Of a stretch of 64,000 bases of DNA, positions 1 through 11,413 are shown one piece after another (positions within the stretch are counted from its first letter, which is position 1; each line of letters opens with the position of its first letter). Under the pieces are notes generated by a model. It was not told the DNA's origin, made no database searches, and worked only from the letters and a program-made list of their open reading frames with translations. This DNA is from Pyrenopolyporus hunteri. Its lineage: Eukaryota > Ascomycota > Sordariomycetes > Xylariales > Hypoxylaceae. The stretch lies in assembly GCA_902806595.1 (NCBI GenBank), contig CADCXC010000009.1:2294001-2358000 (forward strand). The letters are read 5' to 3'. Both the position numbers and the translations under genes were made by a program.

Positions 1-1482
1 TTTCCGGTCGGAGAGACCTGTATAAGACGTGTCAGCCATGTACGAGTAAAGTGCTAGTTCGACTTCTTGAGAAGCCAAGTCAAGGATGTATCTTACCTCA
101 CGGCCTTGCCGGCCTTCCAGATCTCCATGTTGCGGATCTCCTCCATCTCAGCCTCGAACTTCTGTCGGTAGTCCTTCTGGCTGTTGTACTCGAGCGATCG
201 CTTGGTCTCGGTACCGTCCCGCACGGAGTCGTACAGCTTGTTGAAGACGGGCTTCAGGGCGTCCTTGAACTTGGGGGTCCAGTCGATGGCGCCTCGTCGG
301 GCCGTGGTAGAGCAGGCTTCGTACATCCAGTCCATACCGTTGGCACCGATCAGGGGGTATAAGCTCTGGGTGGCCTCCTCGACGGTCTCGTTGAAGGCCT
401 CGCTGGGGGAGTGGCCGCGCTCTCGGAGAACCTCGTACTGGGCCAGGAACATACCGTGGATGCCGCCCATCAGGCAACCGCGCTCACCGTACAGGTCGGA
501 GTACACCTCCTTCTCGAAAGTGGTCTTGTACAGGTACCCGCTGCCGACGGCGACGCCGAGGGCCTGAGCCTTCTCCTCGGCCTTGCCGGTGACGTCCTGG
601 TAGACGGCATAGGAGGAATTGATGCCGCGGCCCTCGCGGAAGAGCGATCGCACGGTTCGGCCAGAGCCCTTGGGAGCGACGAGGATGACGTCGATGTCCT
701 TGGGGACGTCGACCTTGGTGATGTCCTTGAAGACGGGCGAGAAACCGTGCGAGAAGTACAGGGTCTGCGAATTGTCAGTCTCGCGTCACCGGAATTAGAA
801 GGAGAACAAATGACTCATAGTAGCGTACCTTGCCCTTGGTCAGCTGGGGCTTGATGGCGGGCCACGTCTCGCTCTGGGCGGCGTCGCTGAGGAGGTTCAT
901 GATGATGGTACCCTTGGAAATGGCCTCGTCGACTTCGAAGAGGTTCTTGCCGGGGACCCAGCCGTCCTGCACAGCATCTTTCCACGACTGGCCGTTCTTT
1001 CGGACGCCGATGATGACGTTGAGGCCGTTGTCGCGGAGATTAAGACCCTGGCCGTGGCCCTGCGAACCGTAACCGATGAGGGCGAGCGTGTCGTTCTTGA
1101 AGTATTCCTTTTCGGAGTGTTAGCTGTCGTCTTTGCGGTAGCTCTTCTTGGATATCCAATCTTAAGAAAGACTCACCAGAAGCTTCTCCTTGGGCCAGTC
1201 GGCACGCTCTATAAAACGCAGTTAGCTGCTGCGGGCCGGATCGACATGTATCAATATAACTCAATTAAACCTACCATAGACCTCCTCGGGCGTCCCAGCA
1301 AAGTCGATGGTCTTGACACCACGGACCTGCTGCTGAACAGCGCCGGCCAGAGCAGGGCGGGCCTTAGCTGTGGTTCGGACGAGGTTCGACGCAGCGACGA
1401 ACGTGCGTCGCTGGACGGCGGGCGAGGCTACTCGACGAGCCAATTGGCTGCGAACGGCCTTGGAAAACCCTCTGGAAGCCAT
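1..1482 (-). CDS. ILV5: Ketol-acid reductoisomerase, mitochondrial (3' end cut by window edge)
   Basis: Acetohydroxyacid isomeroreductase, the second common step of valine/isoleucine synthesis, which uses NADPH and Mg2+ in the mitochondrial matrix. Exons read on the minus strand: 1482-1275, 1208-1177, 1107-829, 764-97 and 17-1. Introns are 66, 69, 64 and 79 bp. The N-terminus (MASRGFSKAVRSQLARR..) is Arg/Ser-rich without acids, as in a mitochondrial presequence. Exon 3 opens with the Rossmann NADP loop GYGSQGHGQG; exon 4 carries the C-terminal knotted domain (YSDLYGERGCLMGG, GMDWMYEACSTTARRGA). The frame hits a stop at 93-95, but a GTAAGA donor lies just before it. An acceptor at 19-18 then yields R-S-L-R-P-E, the conserved end of the family, so the true last residues lie just beyond base 1. 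About 401 codons are visible, close to the family's roughly 400. Identity is certain; the exact terminal codon is off-window. Confidence 0.96.
810..818. promoter_or_regulatory. Gcn4/CPC1-type palindrome inside ILV5 intron 3
   Basis: The 9-mer ATGACTCAT lies within the third intron (828-765). It is the optimal binding site of Gcn4-family bZIP factors (CPC-1/CpcA in filamentous fungi), which activate amino-acid biosynthesis genes during starvation. The sequence match is exact. A regulatory role from an intronic position is inference. Confidence 0.4.
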
Positions 1483-2536
1483 CGTGAAGGAGTACGCTGA
1501 GTGGAGATTGAGGTAGGAGACGGGTGAGGGAAAACTTCAATGGGTATTACTACGGCCTATAAATGTTTAAAACTTTTCTTACACCTTTTTATTTTTTCCT
1601 TTCCCCGAATTTTTAATTTTTTTTTTCCAGGGTCTCGGAAGCTCCTGCAGTGCCCAAAAAAACCAAGCTTGGGCTGCGACTTCGGCGATGAGTCGAATCA
1701 ATCGGCTGCCCGCAAGCCCATGGTGGGGTGACTGGCCGGTCCGGTCTGGCTAGGGGTGGGCCTGGGGTACATAGTTTTGCGAGTATGGCGATATCCTTTC
1801 TTCGTACTTGTACCGCTAGCATCGTAGAATACCCCTCGTGCAAGCACGGCTTTGGGGACTTCCCGTGGTACAGATACGATCTCGATACATCGCGAAGTGA
1901 TGATCGAAGTAAGGGCACGTTTTCGATTAGCGGTGACGCGGGCAAGTAGCAATGTAATGCTTCCAACTGGCTCATATACTTATAAGGTACCGTATATAGG
2001 TAGTACGGGCAATATAATAATACCTGATATGTGTACGAGGTAGGGAATACCCGGCCTCAACCCCGGGGAGTATGTCGTCTACATTCACTCAGACGCTAAA
2101 TATCCCAAGTAGTAATTCGCTAAACGAATAAGGCGCTCGAGTATTGTAGTGTAAGTATCGTTGCATTCATGTGGTGGTGTCTATCTATCGTGATGCCGTC
2201 GTTTGCCATTCATGCAAGCATCATGTCCGGTCGTAAAAGTGATCTGTTACCGCGGGATACTAAAAGCAGAGACGAAGCTGGTAGCCCCCCTCGTTGCCTT
2301 TAAGTAAATGCGGCCTCTCGAAAAACGCCTTGCTATGTACCGTTTGCAAAGCCGGTCTAGAGCTTCTTTCTCTCATACTATCTTGCGCTCCGTCGGCTTG
2401 GGGTAAACCGACTACCTCCCTAGCCACGAACGCTATACCAAGCCTCTGTATATGATGAACTTGTCCCATCAGACCCGAGCGTCCCCGCTACGTTCGTGAA
2501 GGGTTCGTCTAAGATTCCTTAAGAGTCTACTCGACT
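1483..2536. other. Intergenic: ILV5 upstream region and UBC12 3' flank
   Basis: No supportable gene. The 150 bp next to ILV5 (1483-1640) contain T-rich runs typical of a fungal promoter and leader. The rest has short random open frames only. The frame at 2260-2469 (-) has no recognisable protein and lies in the UBC12 3' flank. Confidence 0.6.
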
Positions 2537-3242
2537 CTACCTGCTTAGCATTACGCGGTCGTACGTAACGCCGCGTATCGAGCCGCCGTTCATCGAAGAG
2601 CGCACGTTTCGCCGGAAGGTGTCTCGGCTCGAGCGTAGATCGTCCGCGGCTTCCTTGTTGAGAGGGTCCGATGCATTCGGTTCTAGGAACAGGAACTGAA
2701 GTCCGACGATAACGGCGTTTAGATTAAGAACCGGTTTCCAGTCCTCCCGTAGGATGTTCAAGCACACCTTTCCCTCAAGATCGATGTTGGGGTGGTAAAT
2801 CTTCTGTTGGCAGCGTACTTTGGGCGGCTCGTGCGGATAGTTCGGACCCATGGTAAACGTAAAGGTGAAACGACCGCCGTGGTATATGCCCTCGTCCGGC
2901 GTGATCTCGAGTACAAAGTTGAGGATGTCGTCTGGGTCGGGAAATACCGTCTTCATGGTTGATCCTAAGGATAGTTCGGAGAGATCTGAAACAGGGCGAG
3001 AATAGCGGTGGTCAGTACGCCGAAGTCAAGTTGAATCATTCGGAAAATTGGAAAGTCGCGATATTGCCCCCTACCTTTTTGTACCCGTAGCTGAGCTGGA
3101 GTAACCTTTTTCTTCTTCCCGCCGGCGCCATCAGCATTTTCCGCCTTCTGCTGAGCAGATTTCTGTACCAATATTGTTAGAATGCGTCTCACAATATATC
3201 GCGACTACCGTCGTGGCTCACCATAGACCATATTTTCAACAT
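2537..3242 (-). CDS. UBC12: NEDD8-conjugating enzyme E2 (Ubc12/UBE2M type)
   Basis: E2 that transfers NEDD8/Rub1 from its heterodimeric E1 to cullins, activating SCF-type ligases; cytosol and nucleus. Exons on the minus strand: 3242-3222 (21 nt, MLKIWSM), 3162-3075 and 2985-2537, giving 185 residues, matching the family's length of about 185. Introns are 59 and 89 bp. The short basic N-terminal extension (K-rich, residues 8-36) is the E1-docking tail that separates Ubc12 from other E2s. The UBC fold follows with YPHEPPKV, the HPN motif (about 101-103) and the catalytic cysteine at position 111 (GKVCLNILREDWKP), the same number as in human UBC12. The RVQK|DLSEL join across intron 2 restores the conserved LRxQKD motif. 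A start at the internal Met47 would delete the docking tail and half of helix 1, so I reject it. Confidence 0.95.
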
Positions 3243-4428
3243 CGTGGGTGTAATGAGGCGGAGGCGTATTTGTCAGTAACTAGGGAGTTGGATCTAGGGG
3301 GGAAGAAAGGCGGGAAACGGTACGGGGCGCCGATTTTAAATGTAGACGTGGGGCGAGCGACGATAAACTACCTCTGGTATACTTGGATTATAAAGTTAAC
3401 AGGGTGAAGAATGTTTGGAAAGAGCGATAGTAGGATAGGCGCCTCTCGCGTGATATGACGGACAATAAGGATGGAAGGCTCAGGCACAAGTTTGGAAGCC
3501 TCGCGTTGCCACGCTGGGCAGTCATATGTAGGTACCTGCCATGTACTTGAGCTCGCATTATTGAATTAACGAGTCGTGCCCCTCAGTTGTGCCCTCTCCT
3601 TTGACTTAAGACTTGAAAGTTTCTCTTATGTCGTCTCATCTCGTCTTAGTCATGCAAACTCATCAGACAACAACAACAACCACTATCAGAGACAGATACT
3701 ATCTTAAACACGCACTTCTATAGCATCTTCATACGAGCATACCAGCCTAAGTGCCTAAGTGCCTAGGTGACTTAATGCCTAAACGTATGGATGTCTTCAA
3801 GGAATTTTTGTCCTTATTTCCTTCTAGCTAAGTATTAAGCCTATTTACAGAAAACACCTTCAACAAGAACTCCCTCGCGATCTCGAGCCAAGTCTGTTGA
3901 TCCCCACAAGCGGTCCTGAGACCCAAGCCAATAGCTCATCTAAGGTTGCTTTCCTCGCCTTAATAATACATAGGCTACCTAACCGCCTTCCAGTCCTGTT
4001 TGGTCCTGTTCAGATCCTGCCCAGATCCGACCCTTAGGATTCCAACTCCTCCCTTTTCCGAAACGAGAAATACTCCCGATAGGCTGACCGAATTTTTTTA
4101 TTGTACATGAATCTCTCGCTGGAAACATTGCGAGGATGGATAACTCCTTGAGATAAACGTAAACTTATAGAAGACGAATGAACCGGAAGAATGAGAATCG
4201 GAGACAAGGAAAGCGAGGTCGTACTCGTACACCGAAATATCGGTAAATTTCTGCGTTTTCCGCGAGAGGATGGGAAGCTCAATACTCCAAAACTCCAACA
4301 GGGACTAGACTTCCCTGCAGATATATAATCCGGTCCCTCCTTGTTTGTTCAACGAATGATTCCATTCGACATGATGAATCATGGGGTATCTCCACACACG
4401 CAAATACTAAAAAAAGACACGCAGCTTT
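3243..4428. other. Intergenic: UBC12 upstream and 3' flank of the Num1-like gene
   Basis: No supportable gene. It contains a GTGCCTA-type short tandem around 3745-3770 and ordinary AT-rich flank. Short minus-strand frames at 4034-4298 overlap each other in two frames, lack recognisable domains, and probably lie in the 3' UTR or downstream flank. Confidence 0.55.
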
Positions 4429-7400
4429 TTAGAAACCCTTGAAGGGGTCATCTCGGAAGAAGTCCTCTTCTCCCACCCTGCTTCCGGCATAATAGGAATC
4501 CGTGCCGCGTGTGCCGCGGGAAGCATAGCTATCCCGATGTCTACTCCGGCTGCGGCGGCGGCGGATCTCTTTGCTCCGACGGCGAGCTCTGTAGCGCCAC
4601 TCTTCCTGCTCGTCCGGGTGATCGTCGAACCGTGGGAATGTCAAGGGGCTAATAAACGCCTCCATTCGCACCGTGCCGATCGCCTCGAAGAAGTTACCCG
4701 GCGGGCGCGACGACGCTTCCGAAGTACGTTGAGAACCGGCCGTGCTCATGGCCCAAGTCATATTACTAGAGGCTTGAGATTGGTAGATGTCGGATGAGCC
4801 CGCCGTACCCACGCTGTTGCCCGCGGTGCTGTTGGTGGAAGCGTGGTAGGAACTGCTATGACTAGCCGGTCCCGAAAATCCCCGGAACGAGAGCGGTGGG
4901 GGAACGTGGCCGCCGGTATTGCTTCTCTTGCGACCGTGAAGAACGACCTGATTAGCTCGTTCGTGCACTCGTTCGTGTGATCTCTCGTGGAATCGAGGTA
5001 TGAACGGAGGCTCCGCTGCCTCGCGCGATAGCTCGCGCTGATGCGTTGGTATAGGGGGGAATGCCTCCTGTACCTCTTCGAGCTGGTTGCTATTCGCAGT
5101 GGGCTCATGGCGACTCATCAAAGCAGGATTCTTCCCCTTCGTTAGCCTGATCGAGTCGCGAATTCCGGTTCTCTTTGTCTTAATCTGCGGCGCCTCGAAA
5201 TCAGGCGCTGGCCCAATTCCCGGTGAGGTAGCCGTCGGAATGATCTCTGGTACGTCTTGTTGCGAATGCGCGAGGAATGATAACGACGTCAGCCAGAGAT
5301 AATGGCGCTCGGCTGTCGAGGCCGTGAACTTCAACGCTCTCTGAGGTGTCAGGATGAGAATGGAGCGGTTGAAGATTTGAGTGACGCCCTTCGGTGGAGG
5401 ATTGTCGTCCTTCACGTCGAGCACGGACTGTATAATCACTATATCACTGTTAGCGGCAACATCTAGAGACCGGTGATTCGGTATTACTTACGTTTCCGGC
5501 CGGGTTTGCCCATAAGCGCGTTGCCGGAAGCGGGCTGTTTACTGCTCCATAGGATCGCACGCTCGTAAGGAGCAAGCCATACCCATCGCCGATGTCGATC
5601 GTTGCTATTCTCCTCTCCGCGACCGACACCGTCGGCCATACCAAACGACTTGCGCCTTCTAACGTACTTGAACATCCACTCGCCAACCATAGTCTGCGCA
5701 ATGGCATCTACCACAGTCGACGTCTGCTGGTTGCTGCCGACGGAGCCCATATTCGTATTTTCGGTGTTGGCGGTGTTCGTCGACGGTTGAGATCTATGGC
5801 TGCGGTATCGAGAACTAGTACGGTCGCGTCGGGGAGTCGTGATATCGTTGGTTGGCAGCGGAGGAAGACCCGGGCTCTCGGGAGCTTCCTCTGAAGGCGA
5901 CATGGGTGGCGGCGGCGAACGGCTCGCGGGTCTCCGAGGCCTCCGGCCCCCTGGTAACGCTGCGGCGGATCGGACCTTGCGAATGCTGTTGCTTCTATAT
6001 GCACCACTCTTCACACCCCGACGAGGCCAACGCTCGCCATCGTGAGTGGGACTACGCTGGCCGTCGCTTGGAGCGCTGACGCTGAACGGCGGCTTCCTCG
6101 AGCTTGCTCTCGTGGGAATTGGGAATGGCGGGTCCCGCGACGATTCAGGCAAGCTGGGACTTCGCGGTCGACCCTGGTGGGAAGCGATGCCGCTCTGGAT
6201 CAGCGCTGACTTGCGCATAACGCTAGCTCGGGTGCCGGGACTAAAGCCAAGTGACCTATCTGCCGCCCGAGTAGCTACTTTCAGAGACGGCTTTCGCGTC
6301 AGACCCTCTGGGGCTTCGGCAAGGCGGTAGGTACTATAGACTTCAGGGCTTCCGATCTTGCTCATAGCACTCGTCGACTGTCTAGCCGTGGTTTTAACCT
6401 GCTCCGGCGAGGTTGAGGCCGTGCTTGGCGCCGGCCGCCTGTAAGGTCTAGTAGGGCCGGTCTTGGGTCTCGGGGCAAGCGCTGTCCGGTATTCGGAGTC
6501 ACTCTGATCGCCGTCGAACTCGTCAACCTCGTCCGAACTTTGAGCGTCAAAGCCAGCGAATAGGCTACTGATCCGATGAGGTCGTCTAACGGGCGCCTTG
6601 GCGCTCGACAATGGTCCGTCGTCGTTATTGCCGGGATACGCATCTCGTGTTTCCAGCTCATCAACCGTAGGTGATGCCGGAGGCGACGAAGGCAGCTCGT
6701 TCGAGAAGCTCTGTCTACCTTCGAGGCGCCGCGGGTTTCGCGGAGGAACATGTCCAGGCACAGGAGTAAAATCTTTGCCCTCGATTGCGGTGGTAGTTGT
6801 AGGAGATGTTGGCCTCGAGGAAATAGCAGACGGATGAAGATGGGGTGGCAGCTTATCAAGCCTCTTGTCGATCCGGATCTCATCCGTCTGAATGGAGGCC
6901 GACCTCATAGGCCTCGACTGTAAGATGGATACCTGGCAACCAACGTCCTTGACGTATTGAGGCAAGCGGTGCTCATGCGGACTCGACGGCCGGCTTGTCG
7001 GCGGAATGACGCTAATACTCGGTATCAAAAGCGGAGCAGCTACTGGCGTCTGTTCGGAGAGAGCAGGATCCGTCTGGGTAGAGGCTGATTTCAGTACCGC
7101 TGCGGCAGCTGGCTTTGTTTCCACGATTACAGTCTGAGATGTAACGAGCGACTGCGGCTTCTCCGACGTTTGAGACGCAGCTGACACCATTGCCTTCGCG
7201 GGCTTAGGCGCCTCCAACGGCATCGGCTTGGACAGATATACCCTCTTACGACTCTGGTTTGCTTCGATCTCCCCCTCAACTCGAGGCGGGCTCTCCAAGC
7301 CCATCAACTTCTCACCCTTTACAGCGGGCTCAGGACTTGATGGTTTTATCGGCGCCATCTTGGGGGATGGCGGCGGCGAGAACTGGACACCGGTGTCGGT

Positions 7401-8525
7401 ATATTGTACCTTATGAGACACCACCGAATCCTCGTCATCTTCGCGGATTCCGCCCTCGAGCCTGTCTAGCACAGTCTGGTTTAAGAAGATCCTGCTTCGC
7501 GCAACGCTACGCGGTCGTATCTGGCTGTCGCTGCTCTGGTTGCGTCGATGGGACTTTGACATGATGCTATCGCGACTCATATTCCGGTTGTGCTTTGGAG
7601 TCGACAGTATACTCTGGCGGCCATCCGGGTCCGTTTGATAATCGTCATCGTCGTCGAAGTTGAGCTCATCAGCGAGACTATGGCCATTAAGTTTGCTGAG
7701 ACCCGGTATGCTCATCACCGAATACCGGATACTATTGGTCATGCTCATTGTCCGCACGCTAGCGCCGTCGTTCTCCTTCTCCTCGCCATCGCTCTCGGGC
7801 GCACGCGTATTGTTAGCCTGCGACGCCTGCAGATTGACAACCTCCTCCAGAACAACCCTGAGCCGACTCTCGGCAACATGGAGTTTCCGCTCATACCTGC
7901 GCCTCTCCTCGTCCCACTCATCCTTCTCCTTAGCCCATAGATCATGGACTCTCTGCGAATCCTCTTCCTGGGTCCGGACCTTCTTCTGCGCAGCCTCTAG
8001 TCGCCTCCTAGTCTCAGTTATCGCGTCAACAGCCTCGTCACGTTCCTTTGCCAACTCGCCCAAAGCGGACGAGGTTCCACCTTCGAGAAGGGCCAGCTGT
8101 CGCCTTAGGGATCTACTCTCCTTGGCGGTATTTGTCAAGTTAGTCTGTAGAGACTCTTGCTCTTCCCGACTCGCGTGCAGGGAAGTTTCGAGGCTTTCGA
8201 TTATCTTCAATTTCTCTTCCTGGTCTCTTCGCAGGGCTAAGATTTCAGAGACAAGGTTAGCATGGAGGGTAGGTGTGAATCGGCGAGGGTCGAAGACGCC
8301 CATGTTCTCGTCGGATTTGACGTCCTTCGACATTCGCTTCATGTTCTTATCCATCTTGTCCATCGGCATTGGTGGCGGGGGGGAGAAAGAGATCGCGGGA
8401 GGCGTAACTGAGCGATGCGACCTCTTGGAGCTTCGCGAAGGAGTTCGGTAAGGGGTGTCGGTTGGAGTTGGCAGCGATGCGGCGGCAGCACTACTCAGCT
8501 CATCCTCGGTTTCCCAAACGGCCAT
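4429..8525 (-). CDS. Num1/ApsA/Mcp5-like cortical anchor with C-terminal PH domain
   Basis: Cortical protein of the Num1 (yeast), ApsA (Aspergillus), Mcp5 (fission yeast) family, which anchors dynein at the cell cortex for nuclear positioning. Two exons, 8525-5492 and 5438-4429, with a 53-bp intron (GTAAGT..TAG), give 1347 residues. In order: a Ser/Pro-rich N-terminus (1-85); a long coiled coil (about 90-240, Glu/Leu/Lys/Arg-rich); a low-complexity Ser/Pro/Arg-rich middle (about 250-930); a Mcp5-type PH domain (about 940-1070) opening with VGEWMFKYVRRR and WVWLAPYERAILWSS; and a basic Ser/Arg tail ending DDPFKGF. The PH domain spans the intron: joining C|TG continues as LIIQSVLDVKDD and NRSILILTPQRALKFTA, the expected late PH strands. 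It lacks the long internal repeats of Num1/ApsA, so it may be the shorter paralogue. The symbol is left blank because orthology among Num1, ApsA and Mcp5 cannot be settled here. Confidence 0.85.
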
Positions 8526-10433
8526 GTCTGTTGGTTATTCACGATCCCGCCCGGTCTCCCGGTCGAAGATGGCGGGCTTCTATGGGACGCAGAGCAGAGC
8601 AAAGCAGGACGGGCAAGTTCGCATTGACTCCGGATTTGCAGTCTTGTTCAATATTAGAAAAGGGTCCAAACACCGGGTTCCACTATACGAATCCCTGTCG
8701 ACAGTGGAGTGATTGTTCTGCGTGTGAGAGAGAGTGACGATGTGCGAACGAGCTTTGCATTAATACCAGGCTAACTCCACAATTAGCACTATTCCTTCTA
8801 GAGGCATAAGAGGCCAGGGGATAGACGTGAGCTTGGACGCTTTCGAACATACCCAGGCGCAACGAATGGTAAGTAATGGAAATTACCGAGTCTACTCTGC
8901 ATCGTCAGCCTTAGCTAGTCATTAAACGGAGTGTGATTTTAATCATTTTGCGTCGAGTTGGGCAGTATGCTCCCAACTTCCGTAAGAGCGTATACCTGGG
9001 GATCTGCACACCCGGCCCGGGTGGATTCGAAGCAACGAAGTGATGAAGTAATAACGTGGGACCTACCTAAGCTCTTTTGAGGGCGATTAGGGGTTGGTTC
9101 CCTAATTCGCTCTACGATACCGTAGTCGGATAATAATGGTTGTCATGAAGAGGAAATTCGGTAGCAGACCTCAAATCGTGGTTGTCATGCTTGGCGAGTT
9201 GATTGAATTAATACGAGTATAAAAAGAGGATGAAATTGAACTGGAGCCAATTGGAGAGGACTCGGGGATGGCGTATTGTACGTGTAAACGTATAAATATA
9301 CTGGGTAGGTACTGAGCGCGCAAGTTTCTCAAGCAACCGATTCCTATGTGCAAGTTTCACAATCAGCAATCATGCCACAATTGTTGCACTTAAGACAGCT
9401 CGGAACCTGAATCAGGTTATGGGAAACCCCATTGTCGGCATCTTCCACTTACCCAGAATCCAAGTTAAAGTTGTACAGCGAAATGAAAATGATTTGTCAA
9501 GATACGGTTGTCGAGAAAGGAGGTTTCGCGCACTTTGTGAGAATATATTCGGGAAACTTGGAACTTAGGCAAGTAAGTGATCGCGGTACGTCGGACGTGC
9601 AATCGCGCTCGGTTGAATATACATGAGACTTGGGGTAACAACTTTTTCCCCGGATAATGCAAGGACAAGATAGGCAAGACAGCCGAAGAAGAGAAAGAGA
9701 AGCCAAAAAAAAAAAGGAGAGGACGAAGTTCCGCGATTTACAATCGCACCGAATCACCGTTGCAACTGAGACGGAAAGGATTATAAAAAGCAAGATAGAC
9801 GTTGGTGTCGTGGAACAGGTCGGACAAAGATGTCAGAAGCAATGAAGAGGCCAACCAGGTTCTAAGGTCGTATGTACGCTACGAAGTGGTCTGTACTGAT
9901 ATCCACTAGACATGGGACGCAGGGCCAGACCATGACGCCAGGATGGGTATAAGTTGGAAGTGATATGATATCTACTATGTATTAAAGTAAAAGGCTCAAG
10001 GTTCCTAAACAAAAGGGTAATGGGAAAAGACTGGACGACGCGGGTTGCTTGTTACTGGTCACCTAGGTCACCATTCTTTTTACATATATGTGGAGTAGGC
10101 GAGAGAAGCTTCAGCGTATCCTTCTGTATGTGCTTCCATGCCCGTAATCCTCGTGTTAACAGAAACCAATCACCCAAGCTGGGGACAAGAGACAGGCATT
10201 ATACAGCGTCACAGCCTATGAGGCGTATCACCCACAGAAGTGACAGGCGACTCTCGACAAGATACAAGATTATCAGGGGTTGAAATTCTGACCAAGCGGT
10301 TCCAAATCCGCGGAATAAGCAGGTGCTTGGACCAAGAGACGGTAACCGGACGAGGGTCTCCCCTGAATGGCTAATATGGAACCGTTGTCCAATGGGTTGC
10401 TCATAAGAGCTTGGCTACCCTTGGCAAGGTAGG

Positions 10434-10466
10434 CCTAGCTAATTCCTAGCTAATTCCTAGCTAATT
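10434..10466. repeat. Perfect 11-bp tandem repeat, 3 copies
   Basis: The unit CCTAGCTAATT occurs three times without mismatch. No function is evident. A second short tandem, GTTACA-based, lies at about 10667-10696. Confidence 0.85.
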
Positions 10467-11206
10467 GAATCCCAGGGAGGTTAGGACGGCGCCCCGAACG
10501 GGGGGCGGGGCTCGACCACAAAGGGATAGCGATGTGGGAGGTGAGAGGCTACCGTACGCCGTTAGCATGTATAATGCGAGTGTCACGGACAGACTACCCA
10601 ATTAATCGGCGGTAGTACGCAGGCGATTGACTGCGATGGGAAGAGGCCTGATTGGAAAACAAGAAGTTAAAGTTACAGTTACAGTAACAGTTACAGTAAG
10701 AGGCGATGCCAGCTCACCAGGCCCTCTCGAGGATTATCTCTTCTCAATGGCTATTCTCTTCCATGCAGCAGAGTCGAGTATCTCCACAGAACACCCAATG
10801 GACCGGACCCATACCATCGTTTTAACGAAGAAGGCCTTTGTGTCCTCGTTACTCAACAACGGGGTCAAATATGATTTGATACCCGCTCCTTATTAAGCAT
10901 ACCACGGAGCTGGCGCTTTTCAATTAGCGACATCACCGGCCGACAAACTCGTGGAATGTGGACCGGTCACAAGTACACATTATAATTTACAGGGAATCTT
11001 AGCAGCCTTTTATGTGGTGCTGCTGGCCTGGCCCTCCCAAGCCCGTTCAGGGGAACGCGCCTGAAAGAAGTGAGGCGTATCGGGTCCCACTTGGTGACGA
11101 ATGTCGAAGAGGAAACTCGTCCGAGTCCCGAAAAGAAACGGAAAGGGAAGAGGGAGAAGAAAAAGGCTCAAACAAGCTACTAATTCAAAGTCATACTAGC
11201 TAGGGG

Positions 11207-11413
11207 TTATCTTAAATGTGATGTCGAATAGGAAGCTCTGGCAACAACAGTTCTAGTGTCGATCTGCTGCGTTTCTCCAATTGTACAATACCTCCTGTTC
11301 CAATTGCTACATTCTGTAGTACCGTATACGCCCAAAGATGCAATGCTTGGACAGCTCATAGGTAGAATCATGAGTATCGCCGAACAAGCCAACGTGAAGT
11401 AGTAAACAAACAT
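11207..11413 (-). CDS. Possible small secreted protein (weak candidate)
   Basis: A 68-codon frame starting at an ATG. The first 25 residues (MFVYYFTLACSAILMILPMS..) look like a secretion signal: one hydrophobic stretch, then a Ser/Ala cleavage-like site around CPSIA|S. The predicted mature part is about 43 residues with two cysteines (positions 35 and 43). It lies alone in a gene-poor, repeat-containing tract, a setting where fungal effector-type genes are often found. Against it: the frame is short, there is no recognisable family, the start context is not strong, and a hydrophobic start can arise by chance in AT-rich DNA. Treat as a hypothesis. Confidence 0.18.
   Translation of the reverse strand: MFVYYFTLACSAILMILPMSCPSIASLGVYGTTECSNWNRRYCTIGETQQIDTRTVVARASYSTSHLR

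Noticed and set aside
2965..3192. Minus-strand frame starting MRRILT as the N-terminus of UBC12
   Set aside because: It reads through two introns. The spliced start at 3242 gives the conserved E1-docking tail and a 185-residue length.
7660..8451. 263-codon plus-strand frame opposite the Num1-like gene
   Set aside because: Shadow of the coiled-coil coding region; Ser/Leu/Arg-rich and without a domain.
10434..10466. Short direct repeats as a CRISPR-like array
   Set aside because: The units are contiguous 11-mers without spacers, in a eukaryotic genome.
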